Shown: piece by piece, positions 1 through 8,206 of the stretch
Numbering within the stretch: position 1 is the first letter of the stretch
How the letters are laid out: each line of letters opens with the position of its first letter
Source of the DNA: an uncultured Pseudomonadota bacterium
Lineage (GTDB): Bacteria; Bdellovibrionota_B; Oligoflexia; Oligoflexales; CAIMVM01
Direction of reading: 5' to 3'
DNA length: 41,098 nucleotides
NCBI GenBank assembly: GCA_903844895.1
Contig: CAIMVM010000255.1
Location: 1 to 41,098, forward strand
Made by a program: the position numbers and the translations under genes
Notes under the pieces: generated by a model
Database searches by the model: none
Told to the model about the DNA's origin: nothing
Seen by the model: the letters and a program-made list of their open reading frames with translations, nothing else

Positions 1-49
1 CGCTTTCACGCTTTCGCGCTTTCACTCTTTCACTCTTTCACTCTTTCAC
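1..49. repeat. Short tandem repeat, CTTTCAC-based
   Basis: Copies of CGCTTTCAC and then three perfect copies of the octamer TCTTTCAC (26-49) run from the window edge. The array may extend to the left. It is a low-complexity array of 7-9 bp units with no spacers, so it is not CRISPR. Its function is unknown. Confidence 0.8.
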
Positions 50-291
50 GCTCGCTATTGGGTTTAGCTTTGAGTTGTTAGACGGGGAGATTCCGGTACA
101 CCAGAAAAGAGCTTTCAGGGGCGCACTTTTGGCCCTAATTGACTCGAGAATAGGATTAGGGGGCGGAGTGCAGAGCAAGTTGTTTTTTCGATCTAAACCT
201 TTGCGGCAGGGCAGGTAAGTATTTTTAGCCTCTCGGCTAGTCAAATTATGTGTGATATGATCGAAGCCATAGTCTCAGCGTTGGGGTGAGT
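50..291. other. Intergenic, no gene recognised
   Basis: I see no convincing coding region, RNA or terminator here. It probably holds the promoter of the subtilase-like gene at 292, but no clear -35/-10 pair stands out. Confidence 0.5.
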
Positions 292-1725
292 ATGGGAAAT
301 CTTTGGCTCATATTGGTTTTATTGACTTCCTCTTTAGGTTTCGGCGGGTCTTTTCTTGCTGAAATAGGTCCAAATGGAGTTTGGCAAGCAAAAAGATTTG
401 CGTCATTTAAGGCCCAAGGGGCCCGCTATTCGGAATCCTCTCGGCTACTGAGCTTTCAGTTAAAAAGTGTCGAAGATACAGCCCTGGCTGAATTTTACCT
501 GCGAAGCTATATTGATTCTAGCCACCTGAATTATGTAATTAGTAACGGAAAGGTGCAAAAAGCACCTATATTTGCGGAGCCAGGCGCAGGCGGACAATGG
601 TTTCATGAACGTATAGGAACACTCAAGGCGTGGGAAACTACACGCGGAGACTCTAGAATTACCGTGGCGGTTCTCGATACGGGATTGGATTATAACCACC
701 CGAATCTCAAAGAGGCTGTAGCAATCAATCAGGGGGAAATCCCTAGAAATGGCATAGATGATGATCACAATGGCATCATTGATGATTACCTAGGATACGA
801 TTTTGTAAATGAAGACCCTGATCCCATGGATGAAACCTCATTTTATAATCCAGGTCAGGGCACTCATCTTTCTGGCATCATAGCGGCACAGCCTACTGCT
901 GAAGTTGGTGTTTTTGGAATCGCCCCACTCACAAAGGTTCTGCCCATTCGCATTCTCGATCGAAATGGTGAGGGTACTTTAGGCGCTGTAGTCAGAGGGA
1001 TCGACTACGCAGTTTCTCGCGGAGCAAAAATAATAGTTGCAGGTTGGAGTGCAAACCTTTCTAAAAAGGGAGCAGCGCCATTAGAAGCTGCAATTTCAAG
1101 AGCACATTTAGCTGGGGTTCTGATTGTGGCAGCAGCAGGCAATCAAGGGCGCTCTATCGATAATGTGGATATCTATCCTGCAAACATTCGCCTTCCCAAT
1201 GTGGTATCAGTGACATCCACAAACCAAGTGAATTCAAAATCGAGCTGGGCCAACTTTGGACTAAATTCTGTTTCCATTCTGGCGCCAGGAGATAATATTT
1301 TAAGTACTCTTCCTAAGGCGGGGCATGGACGAGTGAGTGGAACTGCATATTCAGCGGCGGTAGTTGCAGGTGTAGCCGCCCTGACCCTGTCTCGAGTGGT
1401 TCTCACACCAGCAGAACTCATATCTCGTTTGCAGCAAACAGGAGTTCAGATCACAGCCGAAGCTCTTTGCAAATGTCTTGTGAATGCCGAAGAATCGGTA
1501 GTTTCCTCCATGCCAATTATATATCCGAGTTATTCAGTGGCTAAGGTAGGACAAAAGTTAAGATATCAAGTTTCAGGAGACGCGGGGCCGATAGAGGTAA
1601 GTGACAGTAATCTTGCAGAAATTGATGAACAGGGTAATTTAGTCGCAAAGAAGGCAGGTGTAGTTCAGCTGAAAATTCCTACCCATCCAGATGCAAAGCC
1701 AGCAGAACTTCGCATCAATCGCTAG
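292..1725 (+). CDS. Subtilase-fold (S8) secreted protein, probable pseudoprotease
   Basis: This 477-residue exported protein has an S8 peptidase domain and a C-terminal Ig-like domain. Residues 1-22 form a hydrophobic signal. The Asp motif is intact (VAVLDTGLDYNHPNL, Asp129), as is the oxyanion Asn (AAAGN, Asn284). The catalytic His of the H-G-T-H motif is Gln189 (GQGTHLSG). The catalytic Ser of GTSMAAP aligns with Ala352 (SGTAYSAAVVAGVAAL), so two triad residues are missing. Ser354, two residues downstream, does not align with the nucleophile. Residues 407-477 resemble a group 2 bacterial Ig (Big2) domain (SNLAEIDEQGNLVAKKAG). The fold is certain. Loss of protease activity is inferred, and a binding or chaperone role is possible. 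The ATG at 292 is preferred over the in-frame GTG at 286 because GGGG lies 5 nt upstream of it. Confidence 0.88.
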   Translation: MGNLWLILVLLTSSLGFGGSFLAEIGPNGVWQAKRFASFKAQGARYSESSRLLSFQLKSVEDTALAEFYLRSYIDSSHLNYVISNGKVQKAPIFAEPGAGGQWFHERIGTLKAWETTRGDSRITVAVLDTGLDYNHPNLKEAVAINQGEIPRNGIDDDHNGIIDDYLGYDFVNEDPDPMDETSFYNPGQGTHLSGIIAAQPTAEVGVFGIAPLTKVLPIRILDRNGEGTLGAVVRGIDYAVSRGAKIIVAGWSANLSKKGAAPLEAAISRAHLAGVLIVAAAGNQGRSIDNVDIYPANIRLPNVVSVTSTNQVNSKSSWANFGLNSVSILAPGDNILSTLPKAGHGRVSGTAYSAAVVAGVAALTLSRVVLTPAELISRLQQTGVQITAEALCKCLVNAEESVVSSMPIIYPSYSVAKVGQKLRYQVSGDAGPIEVSDSNLAEIDEQGNLVAKKAGVVQLKIPTHPDAKPAELRINR

Positions 1726-1971
1726 GCGCTACATGACACTTATGTAAACTTGGCCCGCAGACCTTTTAGCCCGACGTGCTATTTTCTTGGACAGGGCAGC
1801 AAGAAAGCAGTGGGAGCCATTTTTTCGTCCATCAAATAAAAGCAAATGAAGACCACCACGGCACAATGCTGGCCCAGCTATGTTAAAAAAAACTGCTGTT
1901 TTGGCAAACTACAAATGGTCTTCCAGGAATGATTAGAGTGTCTTTCTCATCTAAACACGAAAATCAAAGGT
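1726..1971. other. Intergenic, convergent genes
   Basis: This 246-bp gap separates two convergent genes. No strong hairpin plus T-tract terminator, RNA or small ORF with an SD was recognised. Confidence 0.4.
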
Positions 1972-2514
1972 TTAAAATTTAAGATACCATTTATTTTCTT
2001 CTTTATCTTCGAAACTAAAATAGGCCCTAGTCAGAATTCCTATCGGAGTCGTAAAGCCAATAGTAGAAGCAGTAATCGTACCTTGGGGATTTACAAAATA
2101 AAACACAGGCAGTTCTTTTACCTTAAAAGCTTCCAATGCTTTTTGATAGCCAAAGAAAGCTTCGACATCCAAAGTGTTTTTCTGAAATTCCAGAACTTCA
2201 TCAGTCGACTTATAATTTTCGGCAATAGAAAAAACTTTAAATTTCTTAGGAAGAATGGATTTAACCATATTCAGACTTCTAGCCGTCCATCGACTCTCTT
2301 TTATTGATGGTGAGTATACAAACAAAATTTGAAAAACTTTGTCTTTGGGGAGAGCCTGACTAGTGACGCCGTCCATGCTTCTAAATCTCATGGAGGGAAG
2401 TTTCGATCCTTTGGGTACCAGGAATTGCTGTCTATAACTGTCGTAGCCCAGCCAAATAATCAAAGCCATTATTATAAGTAACACGGCATTGTTTTTAGAG
2501 AGTCTCTTTAGCAA
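1972..2514 (-). CDS. Membrane-anchored thioredoxin-fold protein lacking CxxC
   Basis: This 180-residue protein has one N-terminal membrane segment (about residues 9-25), which suggests periplasmic display of the rest. The body resembles the TlpA/AhpC-TSA thioredoxin fold. A strand (FQILFVYSPS) leads into the place where the CxxC redox motif should be, but SPSIKES stands there and no cysteine is present. The cis-proline strand is conserved (KELPVFYFVNPQGTI), followed by a typical turn. Thiol-disulfide exchange is therefore unlikely, and a structural or binding role is more likely. The TTG start at 2514 is supported by a GAGG SD on the minus strand at 2522-2525. The assignment rests on fold-level motifs and is moderately sure. 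Confidence 0.65.
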   Translation of the reverse strand: MLKRLSKNNAVLLIIMALIIWLGYDSYRQQFLVPKGSKLPSMRFRSMDGVTSQALPKDKVFQILFVYSPSIKESRWTARSLNMVKSILPKKFKVFSIAENYKSTDEVLEFQKNTLDVEAFFGYQKALEAFKVKELPVFYFVNPQGTITASTIGFTTPIGILTRAYFSFEDKEENKWYLKF

Positions 2515-2583
2515 TGATAAACCTCATAGATTTGAATTCTATTTTAGACTAGTCTTGCAAATTGACAAAGAAATGGATTTGTG

Positions 2584-5055
2584 ATGATCAAACTTCCGAT
2601 TGAAGATGCAAAAGTCGAAATTGAGGAGAACATTCTTGCTTCCAATCAGCTCATTATTAGAGCAGAGCCTGGTTCCGGGAAAACGACTCGAGTGCCTCTA
2701 TTCGCATTTGGAGTCTTGGGGGGATCCGTTGTGGTCCTTGAGCCCAGGCGAATTGCGGCAAGGCTATCAGCAGAGCATGTAGCTCAATCGATCGGTGAGC
2801 CCGTAGGCAAGACTGTCGGGTATAGGGTGCGCTATGAGGCGCAAGTCACCAGCGAGACTAAAATTCTTTTTATTACAGAAGGATTATTTTTACGACTGCT
2901 CGTTGAAGATGCATGCCTTTCAGAGATCAAAGCTGTAATAATTGATGAGTTTCATGAACGAAGTCTTCATACAGATCTAGCTCTCGCTCTCGTCAGGAAA
3001 TTGCAAGAGACCACTCGCAAGGATCTTCGTCTGATTGTCATGTCTGCGACGATTGATCTCGAAGCGCTAAAGAATTGGATGCCTCAAGCTTCCACTGTAG
3101 ATGTTAAGGGGCGCGTATATAGCGTGGAGCAGCGCTATCAAGAGCCCCAGGCTTCTGAATTTATAGATAAACAAATCTCCCGGGCAATAAAAAGCTACTA
3201 CAAAACTGGGAATGTTTTAGTCTTTCTGTCTTCAACATCAGAGATTTTAGGTACTTTGTCGCGACTTGAAGGCGAATGGGGCCGGTTTGACATTTTGCCT
3301 CTTACGTCTGATTTAGCCAGGACAACTCTTCCCAAAATATACAGCGGAACTAAGCCTAAGATAATACTAGCAACTAACGTTGCAGAAACTTCTATTACGC
3401 TTCCCAGCGTTAGCTTGGTCATTGATAGTGGATGGCACCTCAGCGGAAGGTACTCACCGTGGTCAGGGCTTCCCATTGTAGAGAAAAAGAAAATTGCTAA
3501 GGATTCGGCAGTCCAGCGTATGGGGCGAGCTGGTAGAGTTGAAGCTGGAGTTTGCGTTCGGTTGTATTCACAGAGAGAATTTGACTATCGAAATGAATTT
3601 ACTGCCCCTGAAATTAGTCGTGTTGATATGACGCAAACACTTTTAGAGTTATATAGTCTTGAATTGCTTTCAATTCAAGACGGCGGTGATGTCCACTTTA
3701 CGTTCGAATGGTTTCAGTTACCAGAGCTTGAACATGTCAAGTCAGCCTTGAATACCTTAAGGAGCCTAGGAGCCATCAATGAAGCCGGAGTTTCCAGTCT
3801 GGGAGCCCAGATGGCAAGGAAGCCCATGCATCCACGTTTGAGCGCAATTCTTTTACATGGCGAAAGTCTAGGCTATCGAAATTTCGCAGCTTGGATTTGC
3901 GCCCACCTCTCTGAGGGCGGCGCGGATACCCCAGACATAGTTTCCGACACCATGGATCGGCTGCGAGGAAAAAAACTAGGTCCCGAATCAGACAGAATAG
4001 AAAAGTTTTATAGGAGTCTCATCGCTTCAAGAGGGAAACAAGACTTTGACATGTTGGCCGAAAAATCTGTGCCTGATACACAATTGGCCACTCAGATCAT
4101 ACTAGCTGGTTTTAGCGATAGGCTAGGAAAGTTACTTCCCAAAGGCGCAGAACAGTTGTCGAATGGAAAGTTTCGCGCAGAATATGCATTTTCCCTTGGA
4201 CGTAGCGGCACTCTGGAGCAGATGGCTCCGCCAAGGGAGCTTTTAATCGTTTTAGGTGCTACAGAAGTCAATACAGGACAAACTCGAAAAACCCTTATAA
4301 ATATCGCTGCCCCTATAGAAAAGAATGTCTTAGTGAGTCAACCGAGAGTTAAAGTTGAAACTATAGTCGAAAATTCATTAAGTGATGGACTCGTTTATGA
4401 AGTAGAAAGAACGTTTTATGACGCACTTCTTCTTGAGGAAAAAAGAGTTAGAAAGTCTCCGGTTGTTAAAGGTTTAGAGTCCGAAATCAAGGCTGGTTGG
4501 CCGAGGATTTTTAAGGACTATCGGATTCTTGAAACTTATCACCATGTCATTGATTTGCTCGATCGACGAGGTCTAAAGCATGACTTCACTAAATTGGAGG
4601 GAGAGTTTTTAGATCTAGTGATTTCCTTCATTGCCGATGAGTTTCGAAATGTAGCTGAAGTGAGACGAGCGTCTATTATAACAGCGCTTACTGCCCACCT
4701 TGGTTATGAAATGTGGAGTCTTTACGTGAAAGAGTTTCCATCAAAAATAAAGATTCCAAGTGGCAGGGAAGTGGATATTCATTATGAAGAAGACAAAGAC
4801 CCTTGGATACAGGCAAAACTACAAGAGTTTTTTTCTGTAAAGAAAAATTTCACCCTCAGTCAGTTTCAAATTCCTATATCGATTCATTTGCTTTCACCAG
4901 GTGGAAAACCGCTTCAGGTCACCGCCGACCTTGTCCGATTTTGGACTGGATCCTACCGGGATATACAAAAAGAAATGAAAAGTCGGTACCCTAAACATCC
5001 ATGGCCTGACGATCCTTCCCAGTTTCCGCCGGTCCTTATCGGCAGGCATCGCTGA
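2584..5055 (+). CDS. hrpB: ATP-dependent helicase HrpB
   Basis: This 823-residue DEAH-type RNA helicase has near full family length. Counting from the GTG at 2581, the motifs are Walker A GSGKTT (31-36), DEFH (122-125), SAT (155-157), TNVAETSIT (265-273) and QRMGRAGR (312-319). Helicase-associated regions follow, and the tail KSRYPKHPWPDDP is typical of HrpB C-termini. HrpB is an NTP-dependent RNA helicase, and its physiological role is poorly defined in most bacteria. The ATG at 2584 is chosen because GGA lies 6 nt upstream of it, although an in-frame GTG directly precedes it. The gene is divergent from the thioredoxin-like gene and appears monocistronic. Nothing looks broken. Confidence 0.95.
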   Translation: MIKLPIEDAKVEIEENILASNQLIIRAEPGSGKTTRVPLFAFGVLGGSVVVLEPRRIAARLSAEHVAQSIGEPVGKTVGYRVRYEAQVTSETKILFITEGLFLRLLVEDACLSEIKAVIIDEFHERSLHTDLALALVRKLQETTRKDLRLIVMSATIDLEALKNWMPQASTVDVKGRVYSVEQRYQEPQASEFIDKQISRAIKSYYKTGNVLVFLSSTSEILGTLSRLEGEWGRFDILPLTSDLARTTLPKIYSGTKPKIILATNVAETSITLPSVSLVIDSGWHLSGRYSPWSGLPIVEKKKIAKDSAVQRMGRAGRVEAGVCVRLYSQREFDYRNEFTAPEISRVDMTQTLLELYSLELLSIQDGGDVHFTFEWFQLPELEHVKSALNTLRSLGAINEAGVSSLGAQMARKPMHPRLSAILLHGESLGYRNFAAWICAHLSEGGADTPDIVSDTMDRLRGKKLGPESDRIEKFYRSLIASRGKQDFDMLAEKSVPDTQLATQIILAGFSDRLGKLLPKGAEQLSNGKFRAEYAFSLGRSGTLEQMAPPRELLIVLGATEVNTGQTRKTLINIAAPIEKNVLVSQPRVKVETIVENSLSDGLVYEVERTFYDALLLEEKRVRKSPVVKGLESEIKAGWPRIFKDYRILETYHHVIDLLDRRGLKHDFTKLEGEFLDLVISFIADEFRNVAEVRRASIITALTAHLGYEMWSLYVKEFPSKIKIPSGREVDIHYEEDKDPWIQAKLQEFFSVKKNFTLSQFQIPISIHLLSPGGKPLQVTADLVRFWTGSYRDIQKEMKSRYPKHPWPDDPSQFPPVLIGRHR

Positions 5056-5091
5056 GCATTTTTTTCCCTCTCAGTCCGGTCTTGGTTTGAA

Positions 5092-5106
5092 TTACGATTA
5101 TCGTAA
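5092..5106. promoter_or_regulatory. Inverted repeat upstream of the barrel-like gene
   Basis: TTACGATTATCGTAA is a perfect 6-bp inverted repeat with a 3-bp spacer. It lies just before the SD (CAGGAG, 5111-5116) of the next gene. It could be an operator or a 5' leader hairpin. The function is inferred from position only. Confidence 0.35.
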
Positions 5107-5121
5107 CTCTCAGGAGACTCT

Positions 5122-5772
5122 ATGAAAAATGTCAGAAGTTTAGGACTGGTTCTATTTGTAGTCGTGTCCCAGGCTTGCGCAACCTCTAATGCGCAGAAAG
5201 TTCGCGAAAACAGAAATCTAACTGCTACCGTATTTACAGCCCCCGGCGCGATCTATCGGCCGAATGGAAAAGTCGGTATGGGTGCGGTGTTTCAGTCTTA
5301 TCGGAAGAAAAATGATAGGATCCTTCATTCTGCTGAAAATTCGAAAGAGTTTGGATCTGACCAATTTACTACCAACGAGACGAAGTCTAGGGGGGTAGAT
5401 ACTTTCCTTCACTATTATCCTTGGAGCACATCAGCATTCTTCTTTGGATTAGGATTAAAGTCGACAACCTCTCAGTACAGCTTAGCGGTGGATACTCAAG
5501 GTACCACGTTGAATGAAGCAGATACAAATTTGGAATATTCCAGCAAGACTACAAAAGTAAAAGTACCCGTAGGCTGGAGTTGGATTTATGAAAATGGCTT
5601 TTCTCTACTATTTGATATGGGCCTAAAAGTAGCAGCAAATGAAGTGAGCTCAACCTCATCAAAAGGCGAGGCCATAGATAGCAAACGCCAAAAGATGCTT
5701 GTTGAAGATCTGTCTAGAGATTCTAAAGGGACTCTCTTCGAGCCGATCGTGACTCTAGGATACTCTTTTTAG
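5122..5772 (+). CDS. Probable outer-membrane beta-barrel protein
   Basis: This 216-residue protein has an N-terminal signal peptide ending near SQACATS. A lipobox is doubtful because Ser occupies the -3 position. The mature part alternates short amphipathic strands with polar, Ser/Thr-rich turns, for example around FFFGLGLKSTTSQYSLAV and VGWSWIYENGFSLLFDMGL. The protein ends in Tyr-Ser-Phe. A terminal aromatic residue and this strand pattern are typical of small outer-membrane barrels. I do not recognise a named family. The start has SD CAGGAG with a 5-nt spacer, and a strong terminator follows. Location is inferred and function is unknown. Confidence 0.65.
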   Translation: MKNVRSLGLVLFVVVSQACATSNAQKVRENRNLTATVFTAPGAIYRPNGKVGMGAVFQSYRKKNDRILHSAENSKEFGSDQFTTNETKSRGVDTFLHYYPWSTSAFFFGLGLKSTTSQYSLAVDTQGTTLNEADTNLEYSSKTTKVKVPVGWSWIYENGFSLLFDMGLKVAANEVSSTSSKGEAIDSKRQKMLVEDLSRDSKGTLFEPIVTLGYSF

Positions 5773-5784
5773 TAACTCATAACT

Positions 5785-5820
5785 CTAAGTCATAGCGCTA
5801 AGTCATAACGCTAAGTCATA
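5785..5820. repeat. Tandem repeat, 13-bp unit
   Basis: CTAAGTCATAGCG, CTAAGTCATAACG and a third, shortened CTAAGTCATA follow each other between the stop codon and the terminator. The repeat is intergenic and short. No function is assigned. Confidence 0.8.
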
Positions 5821-5824
5821 TTTG

Positions 5825-5853
5825 GTCCTAGACAAATGGTCTAGGACTTTTTT
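5825..5853 (+). terminator. Rho-independent terminator of the barrel gene
   Basis: A perfect 9-bp stem, GTCCTAGAC / GTCTAGGAC (5825-5833 and 5839-5847), with a 5-nt loop is followed by six T residues. It is placed to end transcription of the gene at 5122-5772. Confidence 0.9.
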
Positions 5854-6253
5854 CTATCTAAATTTCTTCTTTTCCTGCCGAGGGTGTGATTGTGCCGTAT
5901 CTTTGCTTCCTGTACAGATAGAGAGAAGGCCTATGGTCTCATTGCCACAAGCCAAGGGATAGGTTTTGAGGCCCAGTTTTCTGCGATGTAATAGAGGTTG
6001 TTTTCTCAAGCGTTAGAGGAATGGAGTCGTTTTTTGCCTGTCCTTGCGATTTCCGTAGGTTAGGTGGAGTCGCTTTAAGGCGTTCTAAAAGTGGAGGATG
6101 GGTAGTCAAAAAAACCTTTTCTAGGGAGGTGCTATCTGTCCGATTTGCATGGGTTTTTCGCCCTTAAATATAATTTAAAAATGGCAGTTGAAAGTTCGAA
6201 CCCGACTGATTTATTACTGTCATGTGCATAACGCACAAGGGATTTGAGAAAGT
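5854..6253. other. 400-bp intergenic region
   Basis: No coding region or RNA gene was recognised. A small inverted repeat, TGTGC-ATAAC-GCACA (6223-6237), lies just upstream of the metallopeptidase start and could be regulatory. GAGAAAG before the ATG at 6254 serves as SD. Confidence 0.4.
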
Positions 6254-8104
6254 ATGTTTAGAAAATTACAAGTTGGGTTGTTCGGTGTGTGGGTGGCGTC
6301 TTGTAGTGGTTCTGTGAGTACTACAAAACATGACAATGGCAAGCCCGTTAGAAGTGCATTGAAGTCCAATTGGATAGAACTTTCAAAGGAGCAATTTCTC
6401 ACTAAAGTCCTTAAAACGAGTTCTCAAAGTTCGTTGGACAGTACTCATCCAATGAGTCAAAAACTTCAAGTTTGGACTGATACTTTCGACACTTACTTGC
6501 GATCTTTAGACCCTGAAGGAATGAAGAATATTCCAAAGCCAAATGTTGTTGTTCTTAATTCCAAAGAAGCCAATGCCTTCGTTTCTTCAGCGCCAGTTTG
6601 CTATGACATTGCGACTTCTGTCGGAGGAGGAGGTAGCAGCGTAGCAGCCATTCTTTTTAACAAAGGAAAAGAGACACCTATTGCTCTTTCAGAAGGGAAG
6701 AATAGTCTTTTAAGCCGGTGCCTTCCCGGTGATCTCTCGGACTTAGCAGATATTATAAAGGAATATGAAGCCAGTGCACCTGGATGTCGGGTGACACTTA
6801 GCGCTTCTAAAATACAGTTTGGAACAGGGTGCAAAGGATTTCGAGAAAACGGGAGCCCCGTGGCCAGCATGAGTTCATCCAAGTTGGTTCTTTTTAAGAT
6901 TCCTAACTGGTTTGTCGTGCTTGCCCCAATATTAGAAACGATGAAAGAGGAATCCTCCATGGTCGGTGTTCTGGCGCACGAATTAGGCCATTACTATCGC
7001 TCTCATGCGTTGGCTCTTCCCGGGCAATACAATTTCTATTACAAAATCAATCCTAATGGAAATGCGGCTTCAAAACCAAAAGCAGATTCCAGTCTTGAAA
7101 AAGCGGGTGAGATTGCTTATTTTGCGAGTCAGTTGTTTCAATCAACATCGAAGATTCCAAAGGGAGATGGCTATGACGTTTCACCCTTTCACTACTTGGC
7201 TCTAGGAGATATTGCGCTACAAGCCCAAGCAAAGGGACTTGATTCTAGTGCTTGCCGGGAATTAGCTTCTTATAATACCAATGTTGAGAAGGCATCAAAA
7301 CTAAAATCTTTGCCTTTTTCTACTGTGAATAATATTGAAGACTATAAAGTTGTAGTTCAGCTGGGTCGAGACTGCCTGCAGGATGTAGAGACCGCCAAGG
7401 TGTCTGTCGATCTTGAAAAAGCCTATTCTAATCCAAGTTTCATGCCCTTTAAAATCGTTCCTGAAATAGCGAAATCTAGCTCAACCATTCCATTTCTATT
7501 GAAAGGTGTTTTAGCCATCGGCTTTGTAGCTAAAAGTGCAAAAGTCGTATCTAAAAGCCTTACCGAAAAAGTTTTTGGAGATATGGAAGCTGCAAATGTA
7601 TCGGTAGACCAGGAGATACGTCAGGTATTATCTGAGGCCTATAAGAATGGTTTAGGTCAATATACCACTGAGCAAGAAGCAGATGATTTTTCCGTGGAAC
7701 TTCTCCAAGGGAACCGTGTGGGAGGTGCTGCAGCGGTGAATGCTTATCTCAATTTGATGTCTGAAACCCCTAGATTTGGCGGGTTGGATCTTTCACGCGA
7801 GCGTTGCCAAGAGATTTTTGCCAATAACTGGGTAGACCCCAAAGGAGAGTTCCAAGTTAATCTGATGCCAATAGGGAACTATTCCGAAAATCATCACGGC
7901 GCTTGCTATAGAGTCTATAATGCTGATCGCGAGATAAGGGCGCATGGATATTCCGCGAAGGGAAGCGTTTCCTTTTCCGTCTCCGAGTGGTCGAATTTAA
8001 AACAAAGAGTTACAAGTGATATTACCCGTCTAGCTATTTTTGATATGGGTATGGCCCTGCAATTAGTCCAAGATTCGTGCCCGTTTGAGAAGATTAGGGA
8101 CTAA
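6254..8104 (+). CDS. M48-like zinc metallopeptidase lipoprotein
   Basis: This 616-residue protein is a predicted lipoprotein with lipobox VASC (Cys17). It carries the zinc motif HELGH (242-246) in the context VLAHELGHYYRSHAL. A probable third ligand lies in EQEADDFSVELL (Glu473-x-x-Ala-Asp477), the M48-type ExxAD motif. M48 peptidases cut peptide bonds using this zinc site, and lipoprotein members act in envelope quality control. The two motifs are about 230 residues apart, which is far longer than usual. The insert includes a hydrophobic stretch (PFLLKGVLAIGFVAKSAK, about 413-430) and several cysteines. The start is supported by GAGAAAG upstream. No partner gene is adjacent. Active peptidase is likely, and the substrate is unknown. 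Confidence 0.82.
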   Translation: MFRKLQVGLFGVWVASCSGSVSTTKHDNGKPVRSALKSNWIELSKEQFLTKVLKTSSQSSLDSTHPMSQKLQVWTDTFDTYLRSLDPEGMKNIPKPNVVVLNSKEANAFVSSAPVCYDIATSVGGGGSSVAAILFNKGKETPIALSEGKNSLLSRCLPGDLSDLADIIKEYEASAPGCRVTLSASKIQFGTGCKGFRENGSPVASMSSSKLVLFKIPNWFVVLAPILETMKEESSMVGVLAHELGHYYRSHALALPGQYNFYYKINPNGNAASKPKADSSLEKAGEIAYFASQLFQSTSKIPKGDGYDVSPFHYLALGDIALQAQAKGLDSSACRELASYNTNVEKASKLKSLPFSTVNNIEDYKVVVQLGRDCLQDVETAKVSVDLEKAYSNPSFMPFKIVPEIAKSSSTIPFLLKGVLAIGFVAKSAKVVSKSLTEKVFGDMEAANVSVDQEIRQVLSEAYKNGLGQYTTEQEADDFSVELLQGNRVGGAAAVNAYLNLMSETPRFGGLDLSRERCQEIFANNWVDPKGEFQVNLMPIGNYSENHHGACYRVYNADREIRAHGYSAKGSVSFSVSEWSNLKQRVTSDITRLAIFDMGMALQLVQDSCPFEKIRD

Positions 8105-8206
8105 CCTTTGACTCTGCGAGCCTGCCCTAAAAATAAAAGCCTTTGGTATTGAGAGGCTACCCTAAACTGCGCTATATTGGTCATCCTTCTGATGTGGAGA
8201 AACGGA

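Noticed and set aside
1-49. Repeats at the window start considered as a CRISPR array
   Set aside because: The units are 7-9 bp and directly adjacent, with no spacers.
6188-6205. GTTCGAACCC, similar to a tRNA T-loop
   Set aside because: No flanking T-stem, anticodon arm or acceptor stem could be paired on either strand.
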